From Tenrec ecaudatus (lineage: Eukaryota; Chordata; Mammalia; Afrosoricida; Tenrecidae): DNA of 64,000 nt. The notes under the pieces are model-generated. The model made no database searches, was not told where the DNA came from, and saw only the letters and a list, made by a program, of their open reading frames with translations. Where the stretch lies: the NCBI RefSeq assembly GCF_050624435.1, contig NC_134535.1, forward strand, positions 122,871,731 to 122,935,730, read 5' to 3'. Position numbers and translations under genes: made by a program. Each line of letters opens with the position of its first letter. The stretch's first letter is position 1. Shown here one piece after another: positions 25,180-38,100 of the stretch.

Positions 25180-25496
25180 GTATATTCTTCCTCTGTTTAA
25201 AGGGACCTATATTTAGTGACAGTAGATGACCTTTTACAAAAACACTTTTAAATTCATCTGAATTATTTCTATTGCTTTATTGAGTTGAGTTTTACTTTAC
25301 TTAAGTTGTTTATTATAAAGAGGGAGAGATAAGAATCTAATGTGGCTCAGGTATTCCCTGTGTGAAAGGAAGGATTAAGATAGAGGATAAATGACATTGG
25401 ATTCAGCAAAGGTTATTGAGAAGTTACTGTTTGCTAGAGTGTTATTACAAGGATTTTCAGTGATGGAAAAGTGACACAGTGATCATTAGGAATTTC

Positions 25497-25600
25497 CCCC
25501 CTGTGGATAATGCAAACGGATAAGCACCTGAACGTAAAGAACAAGGTTGGTGGTTCAAACCTAACCAGACTCTCCTGGTCTGGCAGCTAGTTTCCCAATG
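25497..25600 (+). mobile_element. SINE fragment
   Basis: 'gataagcacctgaacgtaaagaacaaggttggtggttcaaacc' resembles the 5' half of the tRNA-related SINE; the tail is lost. Confidence 0.5.
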
Positions 25601-26089
25601 ATCCCAGCCTTGATAGGGCCTGATGACCCAGTAAACAAGGTAGGCATGGGCTTAGATGTGCTTCTTTATTATTTTATAGTGCATAAATACACCTGTTTTC
25701 ATCACATATCATGTGACATTGTACACTACAGATGAGTAAAAAAGCACATTTAAGCCTGTGCTACCTCACTTTCTGTACACTGATGCATACCATGCTTTCT
25801 GGTCAGCCTGCCCCAAGCTTTGAAAACCCCATGCACTGGCTTAATTAACTCTGTTGATGTGGAGTAACCCCCAGACAGTAACTAGCAACAGTAACATAGA
25901 TCACAAGCTACTTTTGGACACACTGTCTCTTGGGGGCAAGAAAGGCCATGCTTCAAGCACTACAAACCTAGTGCAGACATTCTCTATAGATTACAGATTT
26001 TATTTATTTATTTCACTATCTGCTTACTTAGTTTTGAGATGATCTTGTTTGTCACTAGTCTTCAAGTCTACTTCATTTTTACTTCTCCT

Positions 26090-26750
26090 CCTCCTTTTTG
26101 CTTTTTTTAAGCCACGGAGACCACTATTTAGGTTTGAGGGATAAGGAATCAGGAGGGATTTTTGCTTTGTTTATAAAGAAATGTTCTATACATATTCCAT
26201 ACACAGCTCTTCTTTAAAAATGAAATCAGCAATATTTTGCTAAATCCTCCATGCATGTGTTTTTTTTTCTTACCCACCCGTCCCCCATCCCTCCTCACTT
26301 AGCAACCCCTCCCTCCATACCCTCTCTTCCTGCCCCTACCCCTGGCCTTCTCACAGCCATTAAAGTCTTGTCTATTGGTGTATAAACCAAGTTTCTTCTT
26401 CTTTGTTTTCCCTATAACAATGGTGTTGTTAAATATTTATCTTTGTGAGATGGACAGTTTGCGAAGTATAATGTTTGCTAGCTTTGTCCACATTTGCAGT
26501 GTTTAAGAGAGATGTCATTGGTTTGGGTTGATGAATAATGTTCTTAGTATAAATGTCCCAGAGCTTGTTTATCTGGTCCTCTATAATTGAGGTTTTGGGT
26601 TGTTTCCACATTTTTGCTATTATGGAAATGGCTGCAATAACGATAGGGGTGCATACATCTGCTGTTAGAATTGTGTTCTTGCTTTCGTTAGGGTATGTAC
26701 CCAGGAGCGAGATTGCTCAGGTACCTGTACTTGCATTAGTTTAAGAAAGT
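26090..26750 (-). mobile_element. L1 3' region fragment
   Basis: Shows the typical L1 3' order: a C-rich stretch 'ctcacttagcaacccctccctcc', 'gttgatgaataatgttcttag', 'gttttgggttgtttccacatttttgctattatggaaatggctgc'. Confidence 0.6.
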
Positions 26751-27009
26751 GCCAGATTACAGAGTCGCTTAAGGAGGACACCCTAGTGCTTAAACATATA
26801 ATGTTTTCAGAGAACTGCTGGAACAATACGCATTTATCTTCTTAGCTGTGCTTTTCTTGACCAGGAAATGGGGCCACCTTTACTGGGATGCACAGATAAT
26901 GGCAATGCCTAGAGGAGATTGATGATTTATTTCAGATAAAAATAGTGAGTACTAATGAAGTAAGCACCTTGTGCAAGTCGGTGTTCTCAGCAATGTATAG
27001 TAATGATTT

Positions 27010-27130
27010 AAACCTGCAGTTATATCTTCAAGTAAGCCCTATAGTTATTTTACAGGGAGAAAATTGAGGCAACAGGAGGATATAAACCTGCCAAATTCAT
27101 AAGTGGCAGAATGAATCTTCTGAGTTTATG
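27010..27130 (-). mobile_element. MIR-type fragment
   Basis: 'gccctatagttattttacagggagaaaattgaggcaacaggagg...aaattcataagtggcagaatg' follows the reverse MIR order. Confidence 0.6.
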
Positions 27131-27167
27131 CTCATAATTACTATATAAATGTCCCCTAAGGAATCAA

Positions 27168-27282
27168 GATGGGGCTTTACACTCCCGTAAAGAGTTACAG
27201 TCTCGGAAACTCAGGGGCAGTTCTACTGTGTCTTTATAAGGTCACTGTGAGTCAGCATCCACTCAATGGCAGAGAGTTTGAG
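27168..27282 (+). mobile_element. AfroSINE 3' half
   Basis: 'cccgtaaagagttacagtctcggaaactcaggggcagttctactgtgtc...gagtcagcatccactcaatggcag' is the SINE 3' half, directly after the MIR piece. Confidence 0.8.
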
Positions 27283-27564
27283 GAGAAATCAGGAAAATCA
27301 TTAATACTGGAACCTAATCTTCCAAAATACTATGGATTTATAGTACCTTTTTCCAAGCAGGGATTGAAGCACAGACTTGTGAAGTCTTTTCAAGGTCACA
27401 ATGCTTGGGCCAGCATAAGCGAATGGACAAAGAACATTCACCCCTTTGTAACCTTAGAAATCTCGTTTTTCTGTTATTTTCCTGATGGGATTCAGAGGAT
27501 ACTTTAATTTGATGATAATATTCCAATAACCTGTGCTTAAAGTTTGGAGACCATTGAGTTAGGC

Positions 27565-27720
27565 CAGTGGTTCTCAAAGTTAATTGTGCCTACCAAACTC
27601 CTGGTAGGGGTCTTTATAATGGAGTCTTCTTGGGTGTCATACCGAAAGATGCTGACTTAGGGGTTCTTGAATGGAGCTCAAGAAGTTCTGCTTTCAATGT
27701 GCACTTTAAATGGATTCTGA
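27565..27720. mobile_element. Possible MER5-type hAT fragment
   Basis: Starts 'ccagtggttctcaaagttaattgtg' like the terminal repeat of MER5 elements. The interior and right end are too diverged to be sure. Confidence 0.4.
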
Positions 27721-28627
27721 TATCCTTCAAGAAATACTGAGGAAGGAAAAATGGGAAAATCATAGGGCTTCTAGGAAAAAGTTTTTCTCTGCTATATTTA
27801 TTTAAAATTCCATTGCATAGTTTTCCTTGAAGTAATTCAGCTGGGAATAACCGAGATGGTTTTTATTATGATTACTATTTTATAGTGTCCCTCCTGCCTG
27901 AGGGACAATTTCATCACCCTCTAGAATACAATATGGATGCAGAATTGGCTGTAAGATAATGTAGCTGCTTTCCCCATTCTTTTGGTAAAGGTTCAATGAC
28001 AAGATCTAGTGGGACTTTAGAATTAAATATCTCCTCTACATTCTAACTACTAAGGACCATTTTGGTGTGGAGAGAACTCCCCAGAATTTAAGGCAGGAAG
28101 CTGTGTTTCTTCACGGATGTCTTACATCACAGATAGAAGCGAAGCATCACTGAAGGTTGATTATCAGTCTATTGGTGATGGAGAGTGCAGCCAGCTGTCT
28201 CGGTTAGGGAACACTGCCTACAATTCTCACAGCATCTGTGCACCCTCCACCATCACAGCATTGTATTTATGTCTTTGATTAGAAGGTAAACCCATAAGTT
28301 AAAACTGCTAGTGTTCCGTGACAGTTCAGGCCTTGAGGTCGTTGATGATTGAATGGTAGGGATGGCCTGTGAGGGAAGGAAGGGAACTTAAACTGGCCGT
28401 GTACTTCGGATAGGTGGATGCTGGAACCCTTTTTTCACTGGTAGTTCACTTCTCTGGTAAAAGTTTGCAATGGTAAGAAGGCTGCAAGTGCGAGCCTGCC
28501 CTCCTTACAGTTTCAAACCGGTCTCTCTGTCCTCCTACCTGCTTGCTCTCAGCCTGATAAACACACTGGAAACTTAGCAAACTCAAAGAAAGTTCTGCTG
28601 GAGAGTGAGTTTGAAAGGCTCTTTTAA

Positions 28628-28633
28628 TTTATT
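28628..28633 (-). terminator. Candidate CLEC9A poly(A) signal
   Basis: AATAAA on the minus strand about 390 bases after the CLEC9A stop. It is a plausible 3' end, but any AT-rich mammalian stretch yields such hexamers and I see no further support. Confidence 0.3.
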
Positions 28634-29018
28634 CATTTTGAAATACTTGTCGGAAGTGTACCCTTTCTGCGATGATTTGCAGATTCCTAGGTCAAGGGAG
28701 TAGCGACTATAGAAAAACAAAAAACAAATCAGCAAATGGAAATCATTTTCCTCTTGCTCGTTCTCAACTCTTCAGGGTTTTGTTCCCTTTGACTCGAAAT
28801 CAAATGTTCTTGGAAATTTGAGTTATGTCAGACTTGACTGGACCGGAGTATATATATTTTTTTATATCTTCCAAAGGTAAATGCAACATAGAGTTAGGCT
28901 CACAGTCCACACGTTGGTTTCCTTCCCCACTCGCTCTTAGGCATTTGGTGGCAGGTACTCTAATGGCCTCTTCAGATGAGTGTGAACACAATTAGTCTCA
29001 GACAGTGGATCACAAAGT

Positions 29019-29130
29019 TTACATCTCACAGATAAAGTATTTCCAACTGCTGCAGTCAGCTTTAAAGAGGGCTTTGTCCTTGAGGTATCCACACCCCTGG
29101 TTAGCTGATTGGAGTTTCTGAATTGACCAC
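29019..29130 (-). CDS. CLEC9A: CLEC9A exon 6 (lectin-like domain, part 3, and stop)
   Basis: Acceptor tttacag; encodes [20 protein letters not shown] and [12 protein letters not shown], then TAA at 29021-29019. QSANQ, CGY and WKYFICE match human. The stop comes directly after the final domain Cys plus two residues, so the fold should be complete. Confidence 0.95.
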
Positions 29131-32100
29131 CTGTAAAGACAAGTGGTGTTAGATTTAAGGTTACTTAGAGGGATGACCTTGATGTTCTTGTGGTAATTTG
29201 AGAGCCATAAAGTTCTGGACTTATTTTATTGATGTACCCCTTTTAGCTTTCTTCTTCAAAAAAACAGAGCTGTTTTCTCTCAATAAACAATATATTCATA
29301 TAATGTCAACATGAACACATAACACTGACTCTACAAATAAATGATCAAAATTAGAGTTTCTTCCCTAACATTTAATTCTCAAAATGCATGATACCTGATT
29401 CTCCTCATCCATTTCTCCAATTCTATTTGAAAAGTTTGGTGTGGAAATTGCTTAATGATCACCACACGCTCTTTTCCTTAGCACCCCATTAGTTAGTTGT
29501 TCCATGATATAAAGAACACATACTTGGTAAGCATGCTATTTGAAATTGTCCAGTCAGGCACTCAAACTTTGCGTGAAATTTCTAGAGAATAATGGAAGTC
29601 GAGCTGAGAAGGAACAAGATTTAGCAGGTAGAAGCTTTTCACCACGTTGGCTTTTCACAACTGAGTCTGTGACATGAACATGTTGGCTAAGTCACTTGGA
29701 GGAAATCTAACATATAAAATATAATAAACCTTTGCATTCTCTAATATTTCTACTTTTCCTTGTGATATTTATTTTAGAGACGTACAGGGCAGGAGGAGGA
29801 GAGGAGCCATCTTGCCAAAACCAAAGTCCACTGCGTTTCTCCTGAGACAATCCCACCCAGTACTGGTCACTGTTTTTGTTCTTCAAGATGTTGGTGATAA
29901 AATCCTGGAAGAAACAAGACTTGGACTATGAATTTCAGGGAAAGAAAGCAATAAACAAACTACTCTGAGAAAAAAGGGTGGCATTTTGCCTAGAAATTAG
30001 GGAATCATGAAGCTAGAGGAAGAGGAGGAGAAGGCTTTAAGAGAGGCAGAGAGGAAATCTGTTTTAGATTCGTTGTTATATGATTGATGTGCTTGTGGAA
30101 AAATAGGGAGCTGGTGTTAAAATGCTCAAAGGATTGAGAGTACAGCAGAGATATAATGTCATTAAGGGCCGATGCTGTACTGGATTCTCATTATTAGAGG
30201 AAGTAAGACTATCTTGGTCACCATAGAATCATATGGGCTATTCATTTCCAGTATATTTCAATCCAGGGAATAATTTAGGATATGCCAGAAGTCACTTGGC
30301 TGTAAGCACAGTTTTTCAAAAGTGTTTAAAAACCCATAATTGTTAGAAATTATTTCAGGTTGTCTTGGTTTGCTTTTGATCACTTAACTGGACCTCCTTC
30401 TATTCATAGACATGAATTTCAACCAGTTCTTGAATATCATATTCATGCATTTATAATAAAGTCATAAATGTATCATTGTGAATCTATCTCACACATATGT
30501 GGAAATGAAAGAATGATTTCTAAGAAATCGCTTATTGTTTTCTTGTTAGTAAATAAGTAATGTTTAATGTCAATTAACTAAACATTGTCTTGGCAAGTGC
30601 CCATTTTTGAAGAACTATTTGTTTCATGATTCATCTCACCTTTTATGTCTCTATTTTTCCTTCATTATTACAAGATTATTATAGGTTATACTTCCCTACA
30701 GCATCGAATGGAATAAATGTAAAACATATTTAACATTATAATGTATATATAGTTGAGTACACTGGTCTGGCCCCAAATTATATTCTTTTGTAGTGACCTC
30801 CCTTCCCCACCCCTTGGTTTTACTAACAAAAGACAAGTAAATAATATAATCTCCTTGTTTCTGATAACTATCTTTTTGTTTGTTTTTTAATTCACCCAAT
30901 AAAAGAAAATCATTATATATCTCATCTCATTTAAACCTCTAACAAATACACTACAGTTATAGGATATTAATGGGGCCCTGCTGGTGTAGTGCTTACACAT
31001 TGGTTTGGGATCTGCATGGTCAGTGGTTAAAAACTACCAGCAGCTCCACAGGAGGAAGCTGGGCATTCTATGCCCCCAAGGAGTTAGTCTCAGAAACCCA
31101 CAGGGCGTCACTATGTGTCAGCATTGACTCAATGGCAGTCAGTTTATTGAGTAGAGAAAATGAAGGTTTTTTCTCTTGTAAGAATTAGTGCTTAACATCA
31201 CCGTTTAGCTTGACATTTTCTGAATGACGGGAGGCCCTGGAAAGAGTGGTTACCATTTCTTCTTTGGTGTCTATTTGCAGAAGCTTGGAGTCCTCTTGGA
31301 AACAAAGCTCTTTACTCCGGTGCCAAACCTGCCACTGTCGGGAGAAATAGTAGCAGCTTCCCCCATTCTGGATCCAGTTGTCGGGACAAGGGCTGCAGTT
31401 ACGGGCTTGGAAGAGAAGAGGCAACATCTGACTTTACTTTGACCACTATAAAAATAACAGAAACACGCCCCCTAAAGCGACTCCTGGCATCAGTCTCAGT
31501 GAAGCTACATAGGCCAACCCAATGGTCCAGTGAGACAGCATTCGACAATTCCACTTTCTCTGAAATTGAATAGAGTAAAACTTACATAATCATTTCCAAT
31601 TGCCAAAGGTCTCTAGAAGCAGTTCAAGATACAATTAGCTTTAGAAGCTTATCTCAGAGCTTTCATTTTCAATAAAAGTTCATTTGATTTAGTGGGTATC
31701 AGTAAAACCTTTTATTTCTTTTTTAGCTTATATGCTTTACAGACACTACTTGCTTGTTTCTATGTCTCATTTCTTTTCATCTTATGGCTCCAACCTTTTT
31801 CTTTGAATCTCTCATTGAATGTTACTTAAATGGTACACCTACCCTACCGGCAGTTAATTTCTAATTAAGTAACCATAGCATATTTATTAAACAAAACATG
31901 AGGCAAATGTAGACTACACAATGGTTATAAGAGGTTTAAAAGATAAAATGGAAATGACTATATATGATCTTGCATTCTAACAACTTCATAGTATAAACTG
32001 TAATTTTTTTTGGACTTTTTTTTGACTTTTTTTATCTTAAACATTTATAAACTGTAATTTTAAAACTAAATGTTCTGCTCAAAAAGTTCTCCAAACTTGA

Positions 32101-35100
32101 ATCTATAGCAATATAGAAAGTAGATATTTGGGGAAATTGGGAGCAGAACTAAGGATACACTTATAGACTTGTGTGATTGGATCAGAACCGAATGCTGGTT
32201 TTACAAACCTTCTGCCCTACTAGTCACATGGATTCCAAGTCAACACTTAGTGCCACCTGTGTTGGTAAGAAGTCCTCCTCCGCGCTTCTGGGAACATTCG
32301 TTCAGGAGGAGATATGCAACAAAGAAGTGCAGAGTGCACCAAAGTCATGTAGTTCCTGCCATCAAACCCCAATAAAAACTTTGCAAAAAAATAAAATGGG
32401 CGTGTCATAGATTCTTGTGAAGAATTGGCCCATACATTTAGCTCTGCATTGAAAAATAATTTTCTTTTTTTAAAAGTATATATATATGTATATTAATCAA
32501 TTCAATCAGGGAGTAGTAAAGTACCAATGAAACACATCATTCCTCTAGTCTCTGAATGTTTCCCTCCACCCACCCTTCCACTCCACTAGCATGACTCATT
32601 TCTACCTTACAAATCTGGCTAAACCCAAGTACATCCTTCGGTACAGATAAGAAAAAGAATTTTCTATCAATTACCTGAACTGACAGAGTTTTCCACCAAG
32701 GTTTGGCAACATTTCATCAGACGGTCCTGCTTTCTCTTCCACTGTGTAAAGTTTAACAATTGTCTGTCCTGTTGGATGAGGTTTTCTTGCTGTTTTGCTG
32801 CAATTGTGGAAATCTGAAACACTTCCAACAATGACAATCATTTCACATATAATACTGACATACGTAACAAATAATCTTTCCATATAGAATAAAGTAAATT
32901 ACAAGTAACATTGGGTGTGTGTGACTTGAGTGTGCATTGTTTTAGATTTTTCTGCTGAAAATTCACATGGCCAAAGCAAAAGCCACAAGGATGATACAGA
33001 AAAAAAAAAACCAAATCAAACTTTAAAAATTACCTACTTGTCAGCTCTGATTCTTTTTTTGCCCAGTCCCTGCCCACCACCCCAAAAAAAACAAACCCCA
33101 GCTAAGTTTGTTAATTCATGTTCTATGATTCCAGAGACATTTTGAATTTTAGAAGAAAATGAAACAAAATAGCTTGCTCTCCTTTACTTTAAGGGTCACA
33201 ATCTGTTCACACAGCTCTGCACCTTGAATTTGATCTCAAATGCATTTTGGACAGAAGAACATCATGCTTGGTAAGATGGGGGAAAGAAGAAGACATACAG
33301 GGAGATAGGCTGACACAGGAGCTCCAACAATGGGCTGAAGCTTAATAACAATGGTGAGGTTGGTAGTGGACAGGGCAGTGTTTCGTACCCCTGTACATGG
33401 GTCTGCAGAAAATGGAACCAACTCAAAAGCATCCAGCAGCAGCAACAACAACAACCTCGACAGAGTAGTGAGTGTAACGATGAACTATAGGAAGAAAAAA
33501 AGGGAAAGGACCGTACAGACAATTCTCACTAGTTTTTGGTGTAGAAACCTTGTCCTCTCTCCTTGTGAAAGCTCAGATGATGCCAACCTACCACACGGGA
33601 CATTGCAACTGACAAAACCCCAAAGACGCCCAGTTCTTCTTCATTGTCAAAATAAGCGTTTTAGGATTTGTGTATTTTTTAATGTATGTATGTGTGGTGA
33701 AATTAAATGCCTTAATATGATTTTTCTATCCATAATATTTGTAACTCCCGTCCAAAACATGAGTGGGAGGATGTTAATAAGGTGTAGAAGACTCAAAGTT
33801 GGGGACTGGTCAGGTTTGCATTCTACTGAGGACACAAATATGGCATCACAGAAGCAGGAAGAGGGACTCTGTGGCTACTGAGAAAGAAGAGCCACCAGGA
33901 GAGCATGTATGACATTTCTGTTTGACGTGATCGAGGCTGTAGTCGTAGCAGAAGCTATAGCACGGAAATGATGTGCCAGAACAGAGCAGCCTCACTGAGC
34001 CTGTGAAGCCAAGTGGTTGCTCACAGAGTCAGGGAGAGGCCAAGGAGCCATGTGGCTGAGATTCTGAGGATCAGACAAAGACATGCCTGCCAGCATGGCT
34101 GGTAAGTGGACTACAGACAAACGAACGATATTCTTACAGTTTTCTAATATGTTATTTGCCTTAATGAAGCCTCATTCTCATGAATTTTGCTTGTGAGCCT
34201 ATGGGGGCATTGCCATGGGTTATTGAAGCCGCTTGAAAAGCACAATGCCATGGGAGGGATGATTGGTGTCAGAATAGGGTGAAGAAGGTGGAGGGTAGGG
34301 GAATGTCTGACTTAAGCCTTGGGGCAATTGGCATTCTTGGAGAGTTGGACTCTTTCCCCAGGGAAAATAATCAGGGAGATCAGATGTGCACCCCATGCCA
34401 TTTCCTCCATATCTACGTATTAGAATATTCCTAAATATTTATATGTAATGTTTCCAAGCCCAAAGACAAAGATTAGGTTTAGAGAGATATTGATAACACA
34501 ATGCAATAATCATAAAAAGTTAACAATTAGAAGTATTCAACTTAATCAGAACCGACGTAATCAATGTAGTCATCAGAGAGGGGCTCTGTCATAAGTTGAG
34601 GACAACCTGTAATTTCTCTGTTATTCTCCAAGTTGTTATTGGTTTATTTTATGAAGAGATGGGTGATCAGTAGAATAGCCCCAAATAAGAAATCTGCCTC
34701 TTAAAACTGAATCAGAGTTTATTTAATGCCTTAAGCATTCCATATTGCTTTTTATTTATTATTATTTACTTTGTCTTCTTTCCCAAGTAGTTAATACTAG
34801 TAAAAGAAGATGGAAATCTGTTATGTAGAGTTCAAATTTAAATAATATTTTCGATAGCTTGCTGCTGTCTTAGTTACATATGTATTCTGGAATTAGAGAA
34901 TTAAAATGGAAATTGACACCACTTCATTAAAATTCCCTACATTTCATAGAAGAAATTGGATTGTTGACGTTCAATGACTTCTCAGTTAGTTCTTTCAACA
35001 ATGCAAATTTGTCAGCTGCGTGTTTATTTGAGACTTACATATTTAAGGTCGGAGTTGCTTTAAACCACAAAGAGAGGAAAGGAAAGGTTCTAGTATTTGA

Positions 35101-38100
35101 TTAAAGTGTCTTAATAAGGAGATGGTTGATAATCGGGATCACATTTGCGCTAGGTTATGGCATGCTGAAGTATAGCACAGTCTTGAGAAGGAAGGGTGGC
35201 GAGAGCCTGCCCCACCTGCCTCACCTGCCTCACCTTCCTCACCTCCCTCACCTGCCCCACCTGCCTCATCTGCGAAGGCATACATTTGGTAAGGAGCGCC
35301 ATGCATACAGTGACTCATATAGATCTCTTCTTAATCACATTACTCAGTGCTAGCATGAGGGCACCAGAGGTTCTTGTCATTTGTCTGGGACTTTGGAGCT
35401 GTGTAATATTTTTGATGTCAAAAGTTTACTTGTCTGATATGGAAACATTTGTCCAAATTGGATTTAAGGGAGTAAAGTAATTTGCTTACATATAATCAAA
35501 ACAAAGCAAACTTTCAGGTTAGCATTAAACATCTTAAAATTGCACCTTGCCTATCACAGAGTAAAGCACTTTTTATCAAATAATCTGCATAAGGGAAAGC
35601 TTGGCATAAATATACATAAGAAATGCATTGAGACTTAAAAATTTTTTTTTAGTGAGTGATTGTGAGAGTGAGCTAGTGAGAGAGTAAGTGAGAGACTGAG
35701 AGACTGAGTGAGATAGAGAGTGAATGAATCAGAGTGAGTTAGAAAATGAGTGAGAGAGCGAGTGAGTGGGTGAGTGAGTGAGTGAGAGTAAGGGAGTGAC
35801 TGTGTGAGTGAGAGTGAGTGAGAGAGTGAGAGAGTGAGTGAGAGTTAGAGAGTGAGTGAGTGAGAGAGTGAGAGAGAGAGTGAGTGAGTAAGAGAGTGAG
35901 TGTGAGAGTGAGTGAGAGAGTGAGTTAGAGAGAGAGTAAGTGAGACAGTGAGAGACTGAGTGAGCAAGAGACTGAGTCAGAGTGAGTTAGAATATGAGTA
36001 AGAGAGTGAATGAGTGGGTGAGTGAGTGAGAGTAAGGGAGTGAATGAGTGAGAAAGTGAGAGAGATAGTGAGTAAGAGTGAATGAGAGAGCGAGCAAGTG
36101 AGAGTGAGTGACAAGGGAGAAAATTAATGAGAGAGTTAGTGAGTGAGTGAGTGAGTGAGTGAGTGAGTGAGTGAGTGAGGGAGAGTGAGAGTGAGAGAGT
36201 TAGTGAGGGAGTGAGAGAGTAAGGGGGATAGTAAAAGATTGAGTGAGAGAGTCAGTGAAAGAGTTAGTGAGTGAGAGAGTGAGTGGGTGAGAGTGAGAGT
36301 ATGAGTTAGAGAGTGAGAGAGTGAGTGAGTGAGTGTGAGAGTGAGAGTGAGTGAGTGAAGGAATGAGTTGAGGGAGTGAGAGTGAGATAGCGAGTAAGAG
36401 AGTGAGTGAGTGAGAGACAGTGAGTGAGTGAGTCAGAGAGGCAGTGAGAGTGAGAGTGAGTGAGAGAGTAAGTGAGAGAGTGAGTGAGAGAGTGAGTGCA
36501 AGAGTGAGTTAGTGAGAGAGTGAGAGGATGATAGACTGAGAAACTGAGTGAGAAAGCGAGTGAGAGAGTGAGTCAGTGAGTTAGTGAATGAGAGAGTGAG
36601 TGAGTGAGAGAGTGAGAGTCAGTGAGTTCATGAGACAGTGAGTGAGAGTGTGAGTGAGAGAGTTAGTGAGTGAATGAGAGAGTGAGTGAGAGAGTTAGTG
36701 AGTGAGAGAGAGTGTGTGTTAGTGAGTGAGAGTGCGTGAGTGAGCAAAAGAATGAGTTGAGAGAGTGAGACAGTGAGTGAGTGAGTGAGTAAGAGAGTGA
36801 GTGAGTGAGTCAGAGAGTCAGTGAGAGAGTGAGAGACTGAGAGATTGAGTGAGAAAGTGAGTGAGAGAGTGAGTGAGTGAGAGAGTGAGATTGAGTTAGT
36901 GAGTGAGAGAGTGAGTTAGTGAGTGAGTGAGAGAGTGAGTTAGTGAGTGAGAGAGAGTGAGAATGAGTGAGTGAGTGAATGAATGAGTGAGAGAGTGAGA
37001 GTGAGAGAGTAGGTGAGAGAGTGAGTGAGAAAGTGAGAGTGGGATAGTGAGTGTGTGAGTGAGTAAGAGTGAGAGAGAGTAAAAGTGAGTGAATGAGTTA
37101 ATGAATGAATGAGAATGAGATATTGAGAGAGAGTGAGTGAGTGAGTGAAAGTCGTGTTTTTTCAAATTCCATGTTTTCTCATGCTAACATGGCCCATAAA
37201 TTGAATTTCATTATAAATAATTGCTTGAATTATTTCCCAAAGAGACATGACATTGGATTTAATTTTATCATGCAATTGAACATTTAACATTATCAGTTAC
37301 ATGTAAATGGGCAGATAATTATATTTAATAACAGTTATTACATATAAATTAAGAAGTCATAATTTTGCATCATTTATATACATTCTGCTATTTCTTACTG
37401 GATTTTGTCGTCACAAGTTCATAGCTAATGATATACATATAAATTATTATATACAGAGTTGTGCATAATGTAATTTACATATTAATTATTTTTAAACTAT
37501 CCCTTTGTACTTACACTTGATGCCCAAGTAGAAGGAAGCTGCTAATGAACCCAGGCATAAAATACATGAAGCCATCACCACAACACACCACGTCCCTAAA
37601 CATGCAACAGAAATGATGAACTTGAGTTAAACATAGCAGGACGAAAAGATTAAGAAGATAGGGCATTAAAAAAAACGCAGCCGTAAGTAACCCTAACTGG
37701 AGAATTATGAGACCTGGAAGATGTAACTAGTACTAAGAAGAATCCAAGAGCCTTTATTCAAACTCTTTAAGATCTGCTAAATTGAGCAGAGTTTATAATA
37801 AAGTTCTTTCATCTTTAGGGACGAAACCACAACCTCACTAACCAAATCTAATTAGATACGTATGCTATTTTCCAACAATCTTTTAGGGATTATTACACAC
37901 TTTAGTTTTTGAGGGCAAAAAAGCTGTCATATCTCCCTCTCTCTCTCTCTCTTTTAATCATTTTATCGGGGGCTTGTATAATTCTTATTGTAATCCATAC
38001 ATACAGCCATTGTGTCAGGCACATTTGTACATTTGTTGCCATCATCATTCTCAAAACATTTGCTTTCTACTTGTTGAGCCTTTGGTATCAGCTCCTCATT

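Larger units (their letters stand above)
20204..29018. other. CLEC1A-CLEC9A intergenic region
   Basis: Contains the 3' ends of two convergent genes. AATAAA at 21802-21807 is a possible CLEC1A end, with weak support. Identified repeats are listed separately. The stretches 21.9-24.3, 25.6-26.1, 27.7-28.6 and 28.6-29.0 kb hold no exon or repeat I can name. Confidence 0.6.

Noticed and set aside
32814-32816. AG eight bases inside CLEC9A exon 3 as the acceptor
   Set aside because: It would shift the frame against exon 2; the upstream AG restores KLFQ and the known phase.
32671-32883. 70-residue minus-strand frame starting [12 protein letters not shown]
   Set aside because: It covers CLEC9A exon 3 in the wrong frame; the correct frame is set by the exon phases.
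35648-37165. Long open frames through the GAGT tract (Ser-Leu-Thr-His repeats)
   Set aside because: A 4-base repeat without stop-forming units stays open by itself; no start context, homology or splice signals.
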